From positions 62,001 through 126,000 of the forward strand of contig JACRCQ010000016.1 in assembly GCA_016218915.1 (NCBI GenBank): 64,000 bases of DNA, in the 5' to 3' direction. This DNA is from Deltaproteobacteria bacterium (lineage in GTDB: Bacteria > Myxococcota_A > Polyangia > Polyangiales > Polyangiaceae). Positions 30,867 through 39,572 of the stretch are shown here, in pieces; position 1 is the stretch's first letter; each line of letters starts with the position of its first letter. The notes beneath the pieces were generated by a model. That model made no database searches. It saw only the letters and a program-made list of their open reading frames with translations, and was not told the DNA's origin. Both the position numbers and the translations under genes were made by a program.

Positions 30867-32432
30867 GTGAACCGACAGCCCTACCCCCCTCCTCAGCGCG
30901 TCATCGGACGCTATGCGCTCTTCCACGAGATCGCTGCAGGGGGAATGGCGACGGTGCACCTCGGCCGGCTGATGGGGCCTGTGGGATTCGCGCGAACCGT
31001 GGCGATCAAGCGTCTGCATCCGCAATTCGCCAAGGACCCCGAGTTCGTGTCCATGTTCCTTGACGAAGCGCGTCTGGCAGCCCGCGTCGTGCATCCGAAC
31101 GTGGTGTCGATCCTGGACGTGGTGGCGCTCGAGGGAGAGCTGTTCCTGGTGATGGACTACGTGCAGGGCGAATCGCTGTCGCGTCTGCTGCGAGCGGCCA
31201 ACAAGCTCGGCGAGCGCATGCCCCCGCGCATTGCCCTCGGGATCATGACCGGTGTCCTGTACGGGCTGCAGGCAGCGCACGAGGCGACCACGGAGCGCGG
31301 CGAGCCGCTGTGCCTGGTGCATCGGGACGTCTCTCCGCAGAACATCCTGATCGGGGTCGACGGGGTGGCGCGTCTGCTCGACTTCGGCGTGGCAAAGGCT
31401 GCCGGGCAATCGCACAGCACCCGCGAGGGGACGCTCAAGGGCAAGGTGCCCTACATGGCTCCGGAGCAGATCAACTACGGCATGGTCGATCGTCGGATCG
31501 ACGTGTACTCGGCAGCGGTCGTGCTCTGGGAGATGCTCACCGGCGCAAGGCTCTTCGATGGACCGACCGAGGCAGCGATGCTCGCCGCGGTCATGGCAGG
31601 CAGGGTCTACCCACCGAGCGCTGTGGTGCCCTCGGTGCCCCGGAGCGTCGATGACGCTGTGCTGCGCGGATTGTTCCAGAATCCGGCCGATCGCTATGCG
31701 ACTGCGAAGGAGATGGCGATCGCGCTCGAGCGGGCGATGACGCCTGCGATTCCTCGTCAGGTGGGAGAGTGGGTGGATGCCCACGCCAACGAGGTCCTTC
31801 GCAAGCGGGCGGAGCAGGTCAAGGAGGTCGAGAGCATCTCTGTGGTCAGCGCAGGACACCTTCCTGCCGGCTACGCGCCGTCTCAGGTCGCGCCTGTGGC
31901 GCGAGAGGATGCGAGCTGGACCACGGGACGATCGCAGGTCGCATCGTTGCCGCCTTCGCGGCAGCAACGGGAGCCAGGCCCAGGAGCAGGTGCTAATTTT
32001 CGCCTGATCCTGCTTGCGTTGGTGGGCATGGGCTCGGTGTTCCTGGTGGTGGCCATCGCCTTGATGGTCCTGATCGTGCGCTCTCGCCCGGTTGCGCCTG
32101 CGCCCGCAGCGCAGCCAACATCAGAGCCGATCGTCGCTCCCCTGCCGGTGGTCACAGCCTCGGCACCGGTGGCTTCCGCTTCCGTAGCGCCCGCAGCGAG
32201 CGAGGTTCCGTCCGCCCCGCCACCGGCAACAGCAGCGGCAACCGTAACGGCAACCGCAACTGCCACGGCCGAGGCGACTGGGACAGCGCCCGCGACCGCG
32301 ACGGCGAAGACGGGTCCTGCGAAGACGAGTCCAGCGACGACGGCGACCTCGCGACCGCCGTCGGGTAACTGCAATCCTCCCTACACGATCGACGCCAAGG
32401 GCTTCCACGTACCGAAGCCGGAGTGTCTGTAG
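30867..32432 (+). CDS. Ser/Thr protein kinase, myxobacterial PknB-like
   Basis: A 521-residue kinase starting with GTG. The catalytic domain (residues about 15-290) has the Gly loop EIAAGGMATVHLG, Lys in VAIKRLHP, catalytic loop HRDVSPQNIL and DFGVAKA, all intact; MAPEQ replaces APE. HRDVSPQN is typical of myxobacterial kinases. One transmembrane helix (LILLALVGMGSVFLVVAIAL, about residue 375-395) separates it from an Ala/Thr/Pro-rich outer segment that ends with CNPPYTIDAKGFHVPKPECL, a tail I recall from other kinases in these bacteria. It is convergent with the PEGA-type gene, with 1 nt between stops. Confidence 0.9.
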   Translation: MNRQPYPPPQRVIGRYALFHEIAAGGMATVHLGRLMGPVGFARTVAIKRLHPQFAKDPEFVSMFLDEARLAARVVHPNVVSILDVVALEGELFLVMDYVQGESLSRLLRAANKLGERMPPRIALGIMTGVLYGLQAAHEATTERGEPLCLVHRDVSPQNILIGVDGVARLLDFGVAKAAGQSHSTREGTLKGKVPYMAPEQINYGMVDRRIDVYSAAVVLWEMLTGARLFDGPTEAAMLAAVMAGRVYPPSAVVPSVPRSVDDAVLRGLFQNPADRYATAKEMAIALERAMTPAIPRQVGEWVDAHANEVLRKRAEQVKEVESISVVSAGHLPAGYAPSQVAPVAREDASWTTGRSQVASLPPSRQQREPGPGAGANFRLILLALVGMGSVFLVVAIALMVLIVRSRPVAPAPAAQPTSEPIVAPLPVVTASAPVASASVAPAASEVPSAPPPATAAATVTATATATAEATGTAPATATAKTGPAKTSPATTATSRPPSGNCNPPYTIDAKGFHVPKPECL

Positions 32433-32433
32433 G

Positions 32434-33336
32434 TCAGAACCCGCCGCGCAGCATCAGCTGACCGCCGCCCGGAGCCGGGGAGACATCGATCCACGCGGCA
32501 GAAGCAGGGGGATTCGCCTTCTTCGTGTGCGACAGATAGAGCCAGGTCGCCACGCCGAGCGAGACCACGCCGACGCCAAGGGAGATGTCCGCGATGAGGT
32601 AGCGGGTACGCATCGTGTCGACGTCGCCCTGGGCGCAATTGGGTGCGCAGTTCGAGGTGAGGTCGTTTTCCTTGCTCTTGCCGCTGAGCCCGAAGATCGC
32701 GAAGCTTCCCAGGGCGAGCACGCCGACGCCGCCAAGGGCGTAGGCCAGGATCGGCTGCTTTTTGCCGCTCTTGGGCTCGTCAGGGGGCGGCTCCGGGGGG
32801 GGCGTCGCGGCCGAAGAGCTCGCTGCAGGAGGCGGGGCTGCGACCTTGGAGAAGTCGGCGTGGAGCTTCCGGTTCTTCTCGCCTTCGCGCACCACGATCT
32901 TGTCTTCGATCGTCTTGTCTTCGTACTGGAAGCGCACGCTGTGCTCGCCAGGATCGATGTCGATCGATCGACCGTCCGCGCGCTCAGCGAGGAGGGTCCC
33001 ATCCACGAAGAGCTTGACCGAGGAGGTTTCCCTGCCTTTGGGATCGCGCGCATCGATCACGATGCTCGGCATGCTGGCTTCGACCTGGGAGAGCCAGGGG
33101 ACGCACTCATTTCGGAGCGAGGCCGGGCAACTGATCTGCGAGCAGAGGATGAGCTGCTCGCGGGCTTCGCGCAGCTTGCCGTCACGGCGCAGCCTCTGGG
33201 CCTCGCCGTAGGAGGAGACGCACTGCTTCTTGATGTCGGGCTTGGGGGGCTCGCCTGCGTGCCCAGCGAGGGGTGCAAGGGTAGCCAGGCCGCAAGCGAC
33301 GACGAGGAGGCGGAAGAGGGATGGGCTTCGGAACAT
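32434..33336 (-). CDS. PEGA-type exported membrane protein
   Basis: A 300-residue protein. Start ATG 33336 (MFRSPSLFRLLVVACGLATL) gives a signal peptide ending near GHAG. KKQCVSSYGEAQRLRRDGKL and LILCSQISCPASLRNEC are a helical Cys-paired region common in myxobacterial exported proteins; VDGTLLAERADGRSIDIDPG is a PEGA-like repeat. A Pro/Ala linker and two transmembrane helices (ILAYALGGVGVLALGSFAIF and a second near residue 260) follow. Such proteins often neighbour Ser/Thr kinases; the function is unknown. Confidence 0.7.
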   Translation of the reverse strand: MFRSPSLFRLLVVACGLATLAPLAGHAGEPPKPDIKKQCVSSYGEAQRLRRDGKLREAREQLILCSQISCPASLRNECVPWLSQVEASMPSIVIDARDPKGRETSSVKLFVDGTLLAERADGRSIDIDPGEHSVRFQYEDKTIEDKIVVREGEKNRKLHADFSKVAAPPPAASSSAATPPPEPPPDEPKSGKKQPILAYALGGVGVLALGSFAIFGLSGKSKENDLTSNCAPNCAQGDVDTMRTRYLIADISLGVGVVSLGVATWLYLSHTKKANPPASAAWIDVSPAPGGGQLMLRGGF

Positions 33337-33476
33337 GGGGTCCCTGAGGGGAGAGAATCGCACGAATCGGGCTTTGGGGCGCGACCATTTTTTTTTACGG
33401 GAAGACAGGTATCATCGAGGCTCCGGCTCGGTGGTGAGCCACCTAAGATTTCGTCCACGAGAGGGTGGTGGAACGC

Positions 33477-35966
33477 ATGGCAGGCAAGCGGATTGTCACA
33501 AGCGGGTGCATTGCGATCCTGGGACTGATCGTCGGCGCGTGTGGTGGCGGCGATTCTCCCGCGCCAAGTGGGGTGGGTGGTGAGGGCGGCACGGGTGGAG
33601 ATGGGGGATCTTCGAAGTTGGCGACTATGCTCTACCGGAGCTCGAGAGTCGACAAGATCGACCTGCTCTTCATGATCGACAACTCGGCATCCATGGCGGA
33701 CAAGCAGCAGATACTCGCGGAAGCCGTGCCTGATCTCGTCGAGCGTCTCGTCTCACCGCGTTGCATCAACGCAGTCGGGACCACGCAGCCGCCGGACGGT
33801 GCCGGCAAGTGCGCTGCCGGATTCAGCCGCGAGTTCGCGCCTGTGAGCGACATCCACATTGGCGTGATCACCTCCTCGCTGGGAGGGCACGGTGCGGACG
33901 TCTGCACCGACACGCCTGTCAGCGGGTACAATCCGCGCATGGAGGACATGTCGCACCTGATCGACAGGTCCGATGCGAGTGGAGGCAAGGTCCAGACGTG
34001 GAACGGCAAGGGGTTCCTGTCCTGGGATCCCCAGGCGAAGCACAACCCTCCCGGTGATTCCAACCTCAACGACCTTATCGGGAAGTTCGCCAAGATCGTA
34101 GTTGGGACTGGGCAGGACGGCTGCGGATTCGAGGCGAGCCTCGAATCCTGGTACCGATTCCTCGTCGACCCGGCCCCGTACTCGAAGATGGTCAAGTACG
34201 ATTGTGACAGCAACGCGCCCGCTGCGGACGGGCAGTGCCGAGGCCCCGAGGGCATCGATCAAACCGTGCTGGCGCAACGCGCGGACTTTGTGCGCCCTGA
34301 CTCGCTGCTCGCGGTGGTCATGCTGACGGATGAGAACGACTGCTCGATCATAGACGGCTGGCAGAACTACATCGCGGTGCAGGCGTACACCGGCCAGAAT
34401 CCATTTCACCTGCCGCGCGCTACCTCGCAATGCCAGTCTGATCCTGCGGGACCTCAATGCTTGTCCTGCGCCCAGATGGCGGACCCTTCCGATCCCGAGT
34501 GCTCCAAAGGCCTTTACTACTCCGACGTGGAGGATAGCTTGAATCTCCGCTGCTATCGGCAGAAGCAGCGATTCGGCATCGACTTCATGTATCCGATCCG
34601 GCGCTACTCCAACGCGCTCACCAAGCGGCAATTCTCAGCCGCGGACGTGCAGTATCCGGTCAACCCCGGCTTCGCCCCGGACAAGGACTTGAATCCTCTC
34701 TTCTGCCCCCAGTACGCGACCAAGGGCGACGGCTCGGTCGACATGTCCCAGTGCAAGACCACCCTTCGCGACCCCAGGCTCGTGTTCCTCGCTGCAGTCG
34801 TGGGCGTGCCCTGGCAGGACATCGCCCGCGACCCCAACGATCTCAAGCGAGGCTATCGCCCCGTGGAGGAGCTGTCCTGGCCGCGATCGAAGTTCGATTC
34901 GTTCAACCAAGGGAAGGATCCTTCCCAGCAGAAGACCGTGCCCCCTGGCGTCGAGGGTTCGGTCACGGTCTGGGATCAGATTCTCGGCAAGGTAATGACG
35001 GCCTCCAACAGCAAAGACGATGGGCAGATCGACTTCAGTCCCGCTGGCGAACCGCTCGATCCGCTCATGAAAGAGTCTGTAGACCCCCGATCCGGAATCA
35101 ATCCTGCTACGGGCAAGAGCCTTGTGGACAAGAACGCCGGGGCACCCACCGCCAACCCAATCAATGGCCACGAGTGGGACATCAAGGGGCACAACGATCT
35201 GCAGTATGCGTGCATCTTCAGGCTTCCCATGCCGAAGGACTGCGCTGCGAATACGGCTTCGTGCGATTGCTCCGAGGCTGACGGCTTGAACAACCCGCTG
35301 TGTCAATCCGACAACGGAGCGTATGGCAAGACCCAGTACCGCGCCAAGGCCTATCCGGGACGGCGTCATCTTGCCGTGCTCCACGCCATAGACCCTTCCC
35401 AGGCGATCGCTGCTTCCATCTGCCCGGCGAACACGGACAACAAAGCTTCGGAGGACTATGGCTACCGCCCAGCGATCGGCGCCATCATCGAGCGCCTGCG
35501 CAGCGCGCTGTCAGGCACGTGCTGGTCACTAAAGCTCGAGTACGCGCAAGACGGCACGGTGCCGTGCATCGTGCTCGAGGCAACGAAGTACGATGCCGGC
35601 AGCTCCACCTGCACGCCGTGTGAGCAGCTGGCCGGGCGCAGGACGCCGGCCCAGGCCGCGGTCGACGCTCTGACCAAGGACCTCAACTACCAGGGAAACG
35701 GGATGCAATGTGTTTGCGAAATCCCTGGGGCCAGCCCTGGACCTGAGCTCACGGCATGCATCGATTCCACGGAGGATGCTCCCCAGGTCGACGGCAAGAC
35801 CGTCGATGGCTGGTGCTACGTCGATCCGAGCGCCCGTGCCACGGCCAATGCGAACCTGGTGCTGACGTGTCCGTCCGACGCCAGACGCATGATCCGCTTC
35901 GTGGGAGCCGGCGTCCCACAGGCCGGGGCGCTCACGTTCATCCAGTGCAGCAGCAGCTCCTTCTGA
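33477..35966 (+). CDS. VWA-domain surface lipoprotein
   Basis: An 829-residue lipoprotein. ATG 33477 is preferred over the GTG at 33465 because GAGAGGG is well placed. The signal peptide ends in LIVGAC, followed by a Gly/Ser linker. DLLFMIDNSASMADKQQIL is a von Willebrand A beginning with an intact DxSxS MIDAS motif, and VVMLTDENDCSI fits the later metal-site Asp. The long C-terminal part has many Cys (for instance CSCSEADG-like DCSEAD, CTPCEQLAGR). It is of a type repeatedly found in myxobacteria and is presumably a surface binding protein. The gene is divergent from the PEGA protein across 140 nt that contain a run of nine T (33388-33396). Confidence 0.75.
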   Translation: MAGKRIVTSGCIAILGLIVGACGGGDSPAPSGVGGEGGTGGDGGSSKLATMLYRSSRVDKIDLLFMIDNSASMADKQQILAEAVPDLVERLVSPRCINAVGTTQPPDGAGKCAAGFSREFAPVSDIHIGVITSSLGGHGADVCTDTPVSGYNPRMEDMSHLIDRSDASGGKVQTWNGKGFLSWDPQAKHNPPGDSNLNDLIGKFAKIVVGTGQDGCGFEASLESWYRFLVDPAPYSKMVKYDCDSNAPAADGQCRGPEGIDQTVLAQRADFVRPDSLLAVVMLTDENDCSIIDGWQNYIAVQAYTGQNPFHLPRATSQCQSDPAGPQCLSCAQMADPSDPECSKGLYYSDVEDSLNLRCYRQKQRFGIDFMYPIRRYSNALTKRQFSAADVQYPVNPGFAPDKDLNPLFCPQYATKGDGSVDMSQCKTTLRDPRLVFLAAVVGVPWQDIARDPNDLKRGYRPVEELSWPRSKFDSFNQGKDPSQQKTVPPGVEGSVTVWDQILGKVMTASNSKDDGQIDFSPAGEPLDPLMKESVDPRSGINPATGKSLVDKNAGAPTANPINGHEWDIKGHNDLQYACIFRLPMPKDCAANTASCDCSEADGLNNPLCQSDNGAYGKTQYRAKAYPGRRHLAVLHAIDPSQAIAASICPANTDNKASEDYGYRPAIGAIIERLRSALSGTCWSLKLEYAQDGTVPCIVLEATKYDAGSSTCTPCEQLAGRRTPAQAAVDALTKDLNYQGNGMQCVCEIPGASPGPELTACIDSTEDAPQVDGKTVDGWCYVDPSARATANANLVLTCPSDARRMIRFVGAGVPQAGALTFIQCSSSSF

Positions 35967-36021
35967 ACCCATACGATCAGGTTTCCATCCGCCCTGCGTC
36001 GTGGTAGTCCGTGCCATCCCC

Positions 36022-36792
36022 ATGAGCACGGTTGCCATCTCGCTGCAGTCTGGAAGCAGCGGCAATTGCATCTTCGTCGAAGCCAACGGCGTTCGACTGC
36101 TCGTGGACGCCGGCATCAGCGGCAAGCAGGCTGAGCTGCGCCTTGCCCACCATGGCATCGACATCCGCAGCGTGCACGGCGTGCTCATCACCCACGAGCA
36201 CGCCGATCACGTGTCGTGCGCGCATGTCTACCAGAAGAAGTTCCACCTTCCCCTCTATGCGACCGGCAAGACCTGGGCGGCCATGCAGCGCTACCGATCC
36301 GCCTCCGCGCACGGCGAGGTGCGTCTGTTCTCCGCAGGCGAGACCTTGAAGATCGGAGCGTTGCGTGTGGAGACGCTCTCCACGCCGCACGACGCGGTCG
36401 ATGGGGTGGCGTACGTGATCGACGCTGGAAGCAGGCGTCTCGGCGTGCTGACCGATCTCGGACACGTGTTCACCGAGCTCGGACCTGCAGTCGCTTCGCT
36501 CGACGGCGTGTTCCTGGAGAGCAACTATGATCCGGACATGCTGGAGACCGGCGACTACCCGATGGCGTTGAAGCGACGGATTCGCGGCCCTGCGGGGCAT
36601 CTGTCGAACCTGGAATCGGCGAATGTCCTCAAGGCGCACGGCAAGCGTCTGCTCTGGGCATGCCTCGCGCACCTGTCGCAGAACAACAACACGCCGCGCA
36701 TCGCGCTGCACACGCACCGCGAGCATGGCAAGCATCCCTTCCCGGTGCATGCGGCGAGGCGCGACAGCGTCACGGATGCTCTGGTGCTGTAG
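36022..36792 (+). CDS. MBL-fold metallo-hydrolase (YycJ/WalJ-like)
   Basis: A 256-residue protein. SLQSGSSGNCIFVEANGVRLL and THEHADHVSCAHVYQKK give the S-S-G-N start and HxHxDH metal motif of the YycJ/VicX group of beta-lactamase-fold enzymes, which are linked to DNA repair or cell wall control. LTDLGHVFTEL and FLESNYDPDML are also family-typical. ATG 36022 is chosen rather than the GTG at 36001. The last 23 bases overlap the convergent alpha/beta hydrolase gene. Confidence 0.85.
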   Translation: MSTVAISLQSGSSGNCIFVEANGVRLLVDAGISGKQAELRLAHHGIDIRSVHGVLITHEHADHVSCAHVYQKKFHLPLYATGKTWAAMQRYRSASAHGEVRLFSAGETLKIGALRVETLSTPHDAVDGVAYVIDAGSRRLGVLTDLGHVFTELGPAVASLDGVFLESNYDPDMLETGDYPMALKRRIRGPAGHLSNLESANVLKAHGKRLLWACLAHLSQNNNTPRIALHTHREHGKHPFPVHAARRDSVTDALVL

Positions 36793-37663
36793 GCGCGGGT
36801 GCTGCCAAGACGAAGTCCATGGCCTCTCGCATGATCTGGTCGATGTTCGCCGAGTAGTGGTGCCCGGCACCAGGCATGACCCACAGGCGCGCCGGAAATC
36901 CTTCGCGCGTCAACGCCTGCACGGTGCGTCGCTCGCCCGCAAGCTGCGACCCGCGCTCGCCCGCGATCAGCGCCACCGCAAGCACGCCCGCTTCGCGCAG
37001 GGACTTGGCTGACAGCGCGACGTCTGCTTCGTTGAGGATCAGGTAGGGCCACTTGTTCGGCCGCTTGAGCGCGATCTGCACCGCAGCGTAGGCACCCTTG
37101 GAGAACCCGGTCAGAATCGCCCCATGCCGCGACGCGATGCCCGGGTACTTCTCGAGCACCGTCTCGATGGCCCGCTCCAGATCCGCTTCCATCTTGTCGT
37201 AGGTCGAGGTCCACGTCGGTGCGTTGGACGCTTCCGGGCCGCAACGCGCATTGCCGGTCGGGCACACGAGCAACCCCTTGTCCGCTGCGGACTCGACCCA
37301 GTAGCCGCAAGCATATCCGGGCGGATTGCACACGCCGTGCAGGTTGGCGATCAGGCGCTGCGGGCCTTCGGTCGATCGCGGGAGCACGAAGAACACGGTG
37401 CGCTGACCGAGGAACGGGATCTCATAGGGGCCGATCTCGGCTCTTGGCGCGGCAGACGAAGAAGCTGAGGCCAGGGGAGCGGGCGCGTCCCCGGCGGAGG
37501 CGGACGGCACAGCGGTCGCTGGTGCGAGCGAGGCGATAGGCGGTGGCGCAGACGAGGCGCGCGCCGAGGAAGGAGCAGGGGTGGATTGGGAAGGGTGGCA
37601 GCCGAGCAGCGGTGGGATGGAAACGAGTGCAGCGAGCAAGGTCGAGCGGTGCGGGTGCTTCAA
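36770..37663 (-). CDS. Alpha/beta hydrolase lipoprotein
   Basis: A 297-residue exported esterase-like protein. Start is TTG 37663, supported by GGAAGG five bases upstream and by the signal peptide (LLAALVSIPPLLGC lipobox). A long Ser/Ala/Pro linker follows. LIANLHGVCNPPGYACG is the oxyanion region, GFSKGA holds the GxSxG nucleophile and MPGAGHHYS the catalytic His; two Cys pairs suggest disulfides. The fold resembles polyhydroxybutyrate depolymerase/dienelactone hydrolase. It resembles the degenerate hydrolase at 2624-3667, which has lost the Ser. Confidence 0.75.
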   Translation of the reverse strand: MKHPHRSTLLAALVSIPPLLGCHPSQSTPAPSSARASSAPPPIASLAPATAVPSASAGDAPAPLASASSSAAPRAEIGPYEIPFLGQRTVFFVLPRSTEGPQRLIANLHGVCNPPGYACGYWVESAADKGLLVCPTGNARCGPEASNAPTWTSTYDKMEADLERAIETVLEKYPGIASRHGAILTGFSKGAYAAVQIALKRPNKWPYLILNEADVALSAKSLREAGVLAVALIAGERGSQLAGERRTVQALTREGFPARLWVMPGAGHHYSANIDQIMREAMDFVLAAPAPTAPEHP

Positions 37664-37678
37664 GGCGACCTTCCACTC

Positions 37679-38449
37679 TCAGCGCAGCAACGCCATGACC
37701 GAAGGGGGGACTGCGAACACCACCAAAGCAAGGGCACTCATGATCAGCAGCTGCTTGCTCATGAATCCCTGGATCATCTCTCCAACCGCTTCCTGCGCCT
37801 TGCCCGGAGCCAGGGCCAGGACCTTGTCCATGGACACGCCGCCGCCGCCCGATTCCGATGCCTGGGCGCGGACGAAGCTCAGCAGGTACTTCTCCACGCG
37901 CCGGGTCAATGCGCGCTTGACGGAGCGGGCGATTCGGCGCCGGAACCCGGTCAGGTCCTCTTCCATGTCGTCGCTGCTCACATAGGTGTGAATTGCGCCC
38001 TTGAGAGCGTCTTCTGCGGTCTGCAACGGGAGATTGCGAAGGAATGCATCCCCCTTGTCCAGGGTCGCAGCCGCCCGCTCCGAGCCACGGAGCGTCTTCA
38101 CCATGCTATCGAGGATTCGCTCCACGATGGTTGCGACCATTCCGCGCTCCAGCCCGACATGCAGAATCGTGCGTCCGATTCCGCGCCAGAATCCCGCATA
38201 GCCGAGCAGCCCGGCACCTGCGATCAGGTAGACCGGGAGCACGGCCCAGCGCACATAGGAAGAGTAGGGCGAGGGGGTGTCCAGGAGGCCCGAGAGAAGC
38301 AGGGCAACGAAGACGATCACGCCAGCCGCGAGCCCGGCACTGCCCCAGGCCAGCATGCGCGTGATGATCTTCCACGCTGCGACGGCGATGACCTTGGCTG
38401 CTTCCTTGGCGACAGCCTTCCACTTCGCGTTGCGATCCGCTTCAGACAC
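37679..38449 (-). CDS. Hypothetical three-helix membrane protein
   Basis: A 256-residue protein. GTG 38449 is chosen because GGAGGAA lies about 10 nt upstream; the open frame can extend to a TTG at 38479. It has an amphipathic N-terminus, hydrophobic helices near residues 32-55 and 68-92, a charged central region (DDMEEDLTGFRRRIARSVKR), and a final helix (LLIMSALALVVFAVPPSVMA). No family was recognised. It ends 15 nt before the TTG start of the hydrolase lipoprotein and is probably cotranscribed with it. Confidence 0.6.
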   Translation of the reverse strand: MSEADRNAKWKAVAKEAAKVIAVAAWKIITRMLAWGSAGLAAGVIVFVALLLSGLLDTPSPYSSYVRWAVLPVYLIAGAGLLGYAGFWRGIGRTILHVGLERGMVATIVERILDSMVKTLRGSERAAATLDKGDAFLRNLPLQTAEDALKGAIHTYVSSDDMEEDLTGFRRRIARSVKRALTRRVEKYLLSFVRAQASESGGGGVSMDKVLALAPGKAQEAVGEMIQGFMSKQLLIMSALALVVFAVPPSVMALLR

Positions 38450-38546
38450 CCGTGACGTTCCTCCGACCGCGCCAGGCAACCCGGCACTTGCTGGCGATGA
38501 TCTGACACCGGGTCCGGTTTCCGGTCAAGCAAGGGCCGGCCTCACC

Positions 38547-38555
38547 TGCTATGCT
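38547..38555 (+). promoter_or_regulatory. Extended -10 of expansin-like gene 1
   Basis: TGC-TATGCT, an extended -10 (TGn TATnnT), lies 39 nt before the ATG at 38595. No good -35 is present. The second expansin gene has a similar TGC-TATCAT element. Confidence 0.45.
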
Positions 38556-38594
38556 CCACCTTGTACGAGCTTGCTTGAAGAGGGAGATGGCGCA

Positions 38595-39413
38595 ATGCAT
38601 CGATGGGCACTTCTTTGCGTGATAGCTGTGATGTCGACAGCTTGCGGGGGCGATGATTCGAGTGCGGGCGCAGGCGACGCCGGGGTGGCCGGCTCTGCGG
38701 GCACGACAGGGATCGGTGGCGGGGCGGGCTCGTCGAGCGTCGGCGGCGCGGCCGGAAGCGGGGGCAGCTCGCCGCTCACCATCAACGATCCCCTGTACAC
38801 GACGGCGACGAGCACCGTTGCGGAGTGGATCACGCCTGACGCCTACACGTGCAAGACCGAGGAGTCCGCGTGCGGCCTGCCTTGCCCTGCCGATGGGCTC
38901 TGGGTGGCCATCAACAGCACCGACTTCAGGAAGAGCGCCACCTGCAGCGCTTGCATGGAAGTGACGGGTCCGCTCGGGACGGTGACCGTGGAGGTCATCG
39001 AAAATTGCGCTGGGGCGTGCAAGGACGGCGAGATCGAGCTGAGCCGCGAAGCGTTCGAGAAGATCGGGAATGCCGCAGACGGCCACGCCCCGGTCACGTG
39101 GAAGCTCGTGCCGTGCCACCGGACCGGTCCGATCGCCTTCAGCTACGAGAAGGACAGCGACGAGTGGTGGGCGGGAATCCAGGTGCGCAATCCAGCGCTG
39201 CCCGTGAACGCCCTGTCGATTCGGTACTCGGCCACTGTGGGGTGGGTGCCGCTGTCGCTCGATGGTTGGGATCACTTCCCTGTGAGCGCAGATCTGGGGA
39301 GCGGTCCGTTCGACTTCCGGGTGACCGCCATTGATGGACAAGAGCTGTTGGAGGAGGGGATCGCGTACGTGCCTGGAGGGGTGGTTCAGGGAAAGGGTCA
39401 GTTCAAGTTCTGA
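38595..39413 (+). CDS. Expansin-like lipoprotein, divergent N-terminus
   Basis: A 272-residue protein; ATG 38595 with GGGAGAT upstream. The lipobox is MSTAC at residue 17, followed by a Gly/Ser/Ala linker. CSACMEVTGPLGTVTVEVIE and GEIELSREAFEKIG match the double-psi beta-barrel of bacterial expansins (EXLX1 type), and the Asp in CKDGEIELS is the conserved active-site position. WWAGIQVRNPALPVNALSI and GWVPLSLDGWDHF form the CBM63-like second domain. The usual YTGDATYY start of the barrel is replaced by TTATSTVAEWITPD, so one wall-binding strand is altered. Expansins loosen plant-type or peptidoglycan polymers without hydrolysis. Confidence 0.82.
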   Translation: MHRWALLCVIAVMSTACGGDDSSAGAGDAGVAGSAGTTGIGGGAGSSSVGGAAGSGGSSPLTINDPLYTTATSTVAEWITPDAYTCKTEESACGLPCPADGLWVAINSTDFRKSATCSACMEVTGPLGTVTVEVIENCAGACKDGEIELSREAFEKIGNAADGHAPVTWKLVPCHRTGPIAFSYEKDSDEWWAGIQVRNPALPVNALSIRYSATVGWVPLSLDGWDHFPVSADLGSGPFDFRVTAIDGQELLEEGIAYVPGGVVQGKGQFKF

Positions 39414-39445
39414 CGAGCGGGGTGGACGGTACGGGCGCTCGCCGA

Positions 39446-39508
39446 GTCGCGGCTCCATGCGTGGTTGGCGGTGGGCAGCCCGCTCCCTGACGGTCGCGGC
39501 TCCATGCG
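39446..39508. repeat. Short dispersed repeat copies
   Basis: GTCGCGGCTCCATGCG occurs at 39446-39461 and again at 39493-39508, the second preceded by CTCCCTGACG; TCCATGCGA recurs once more beyond it. They lie in the gap between the expansin and AlaX genes and look like decayed intergenic repeat elements. Confidence 0.55.
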
Positions 39509-39536
39509 ATGGATCCATGCGACGGCCCCCTGCCGC

Positions 39537-39566
39537 TTGACGCGTGGCGGGCGAGGCGCAGATAAA
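39537..39566 (+). promoter_or_regulatory. Promoter of alaX-like gene
   Basis: TTGACG (39537-39542), 18-nt spacer, GATAAA (39561-39566). The -10 ends 6 nt before the ATG at 39573, so the transcript would start at or very near the start codon. Confidence 0.5.
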
Positions 39567-39572
39567 GGCCAA

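Noticed and set aside
30240..31967. 575-residue reading frame antisense to the kinase
   Set aside because: Low-complexity shadow of the kinase and lipoprotein genes; no start signal.
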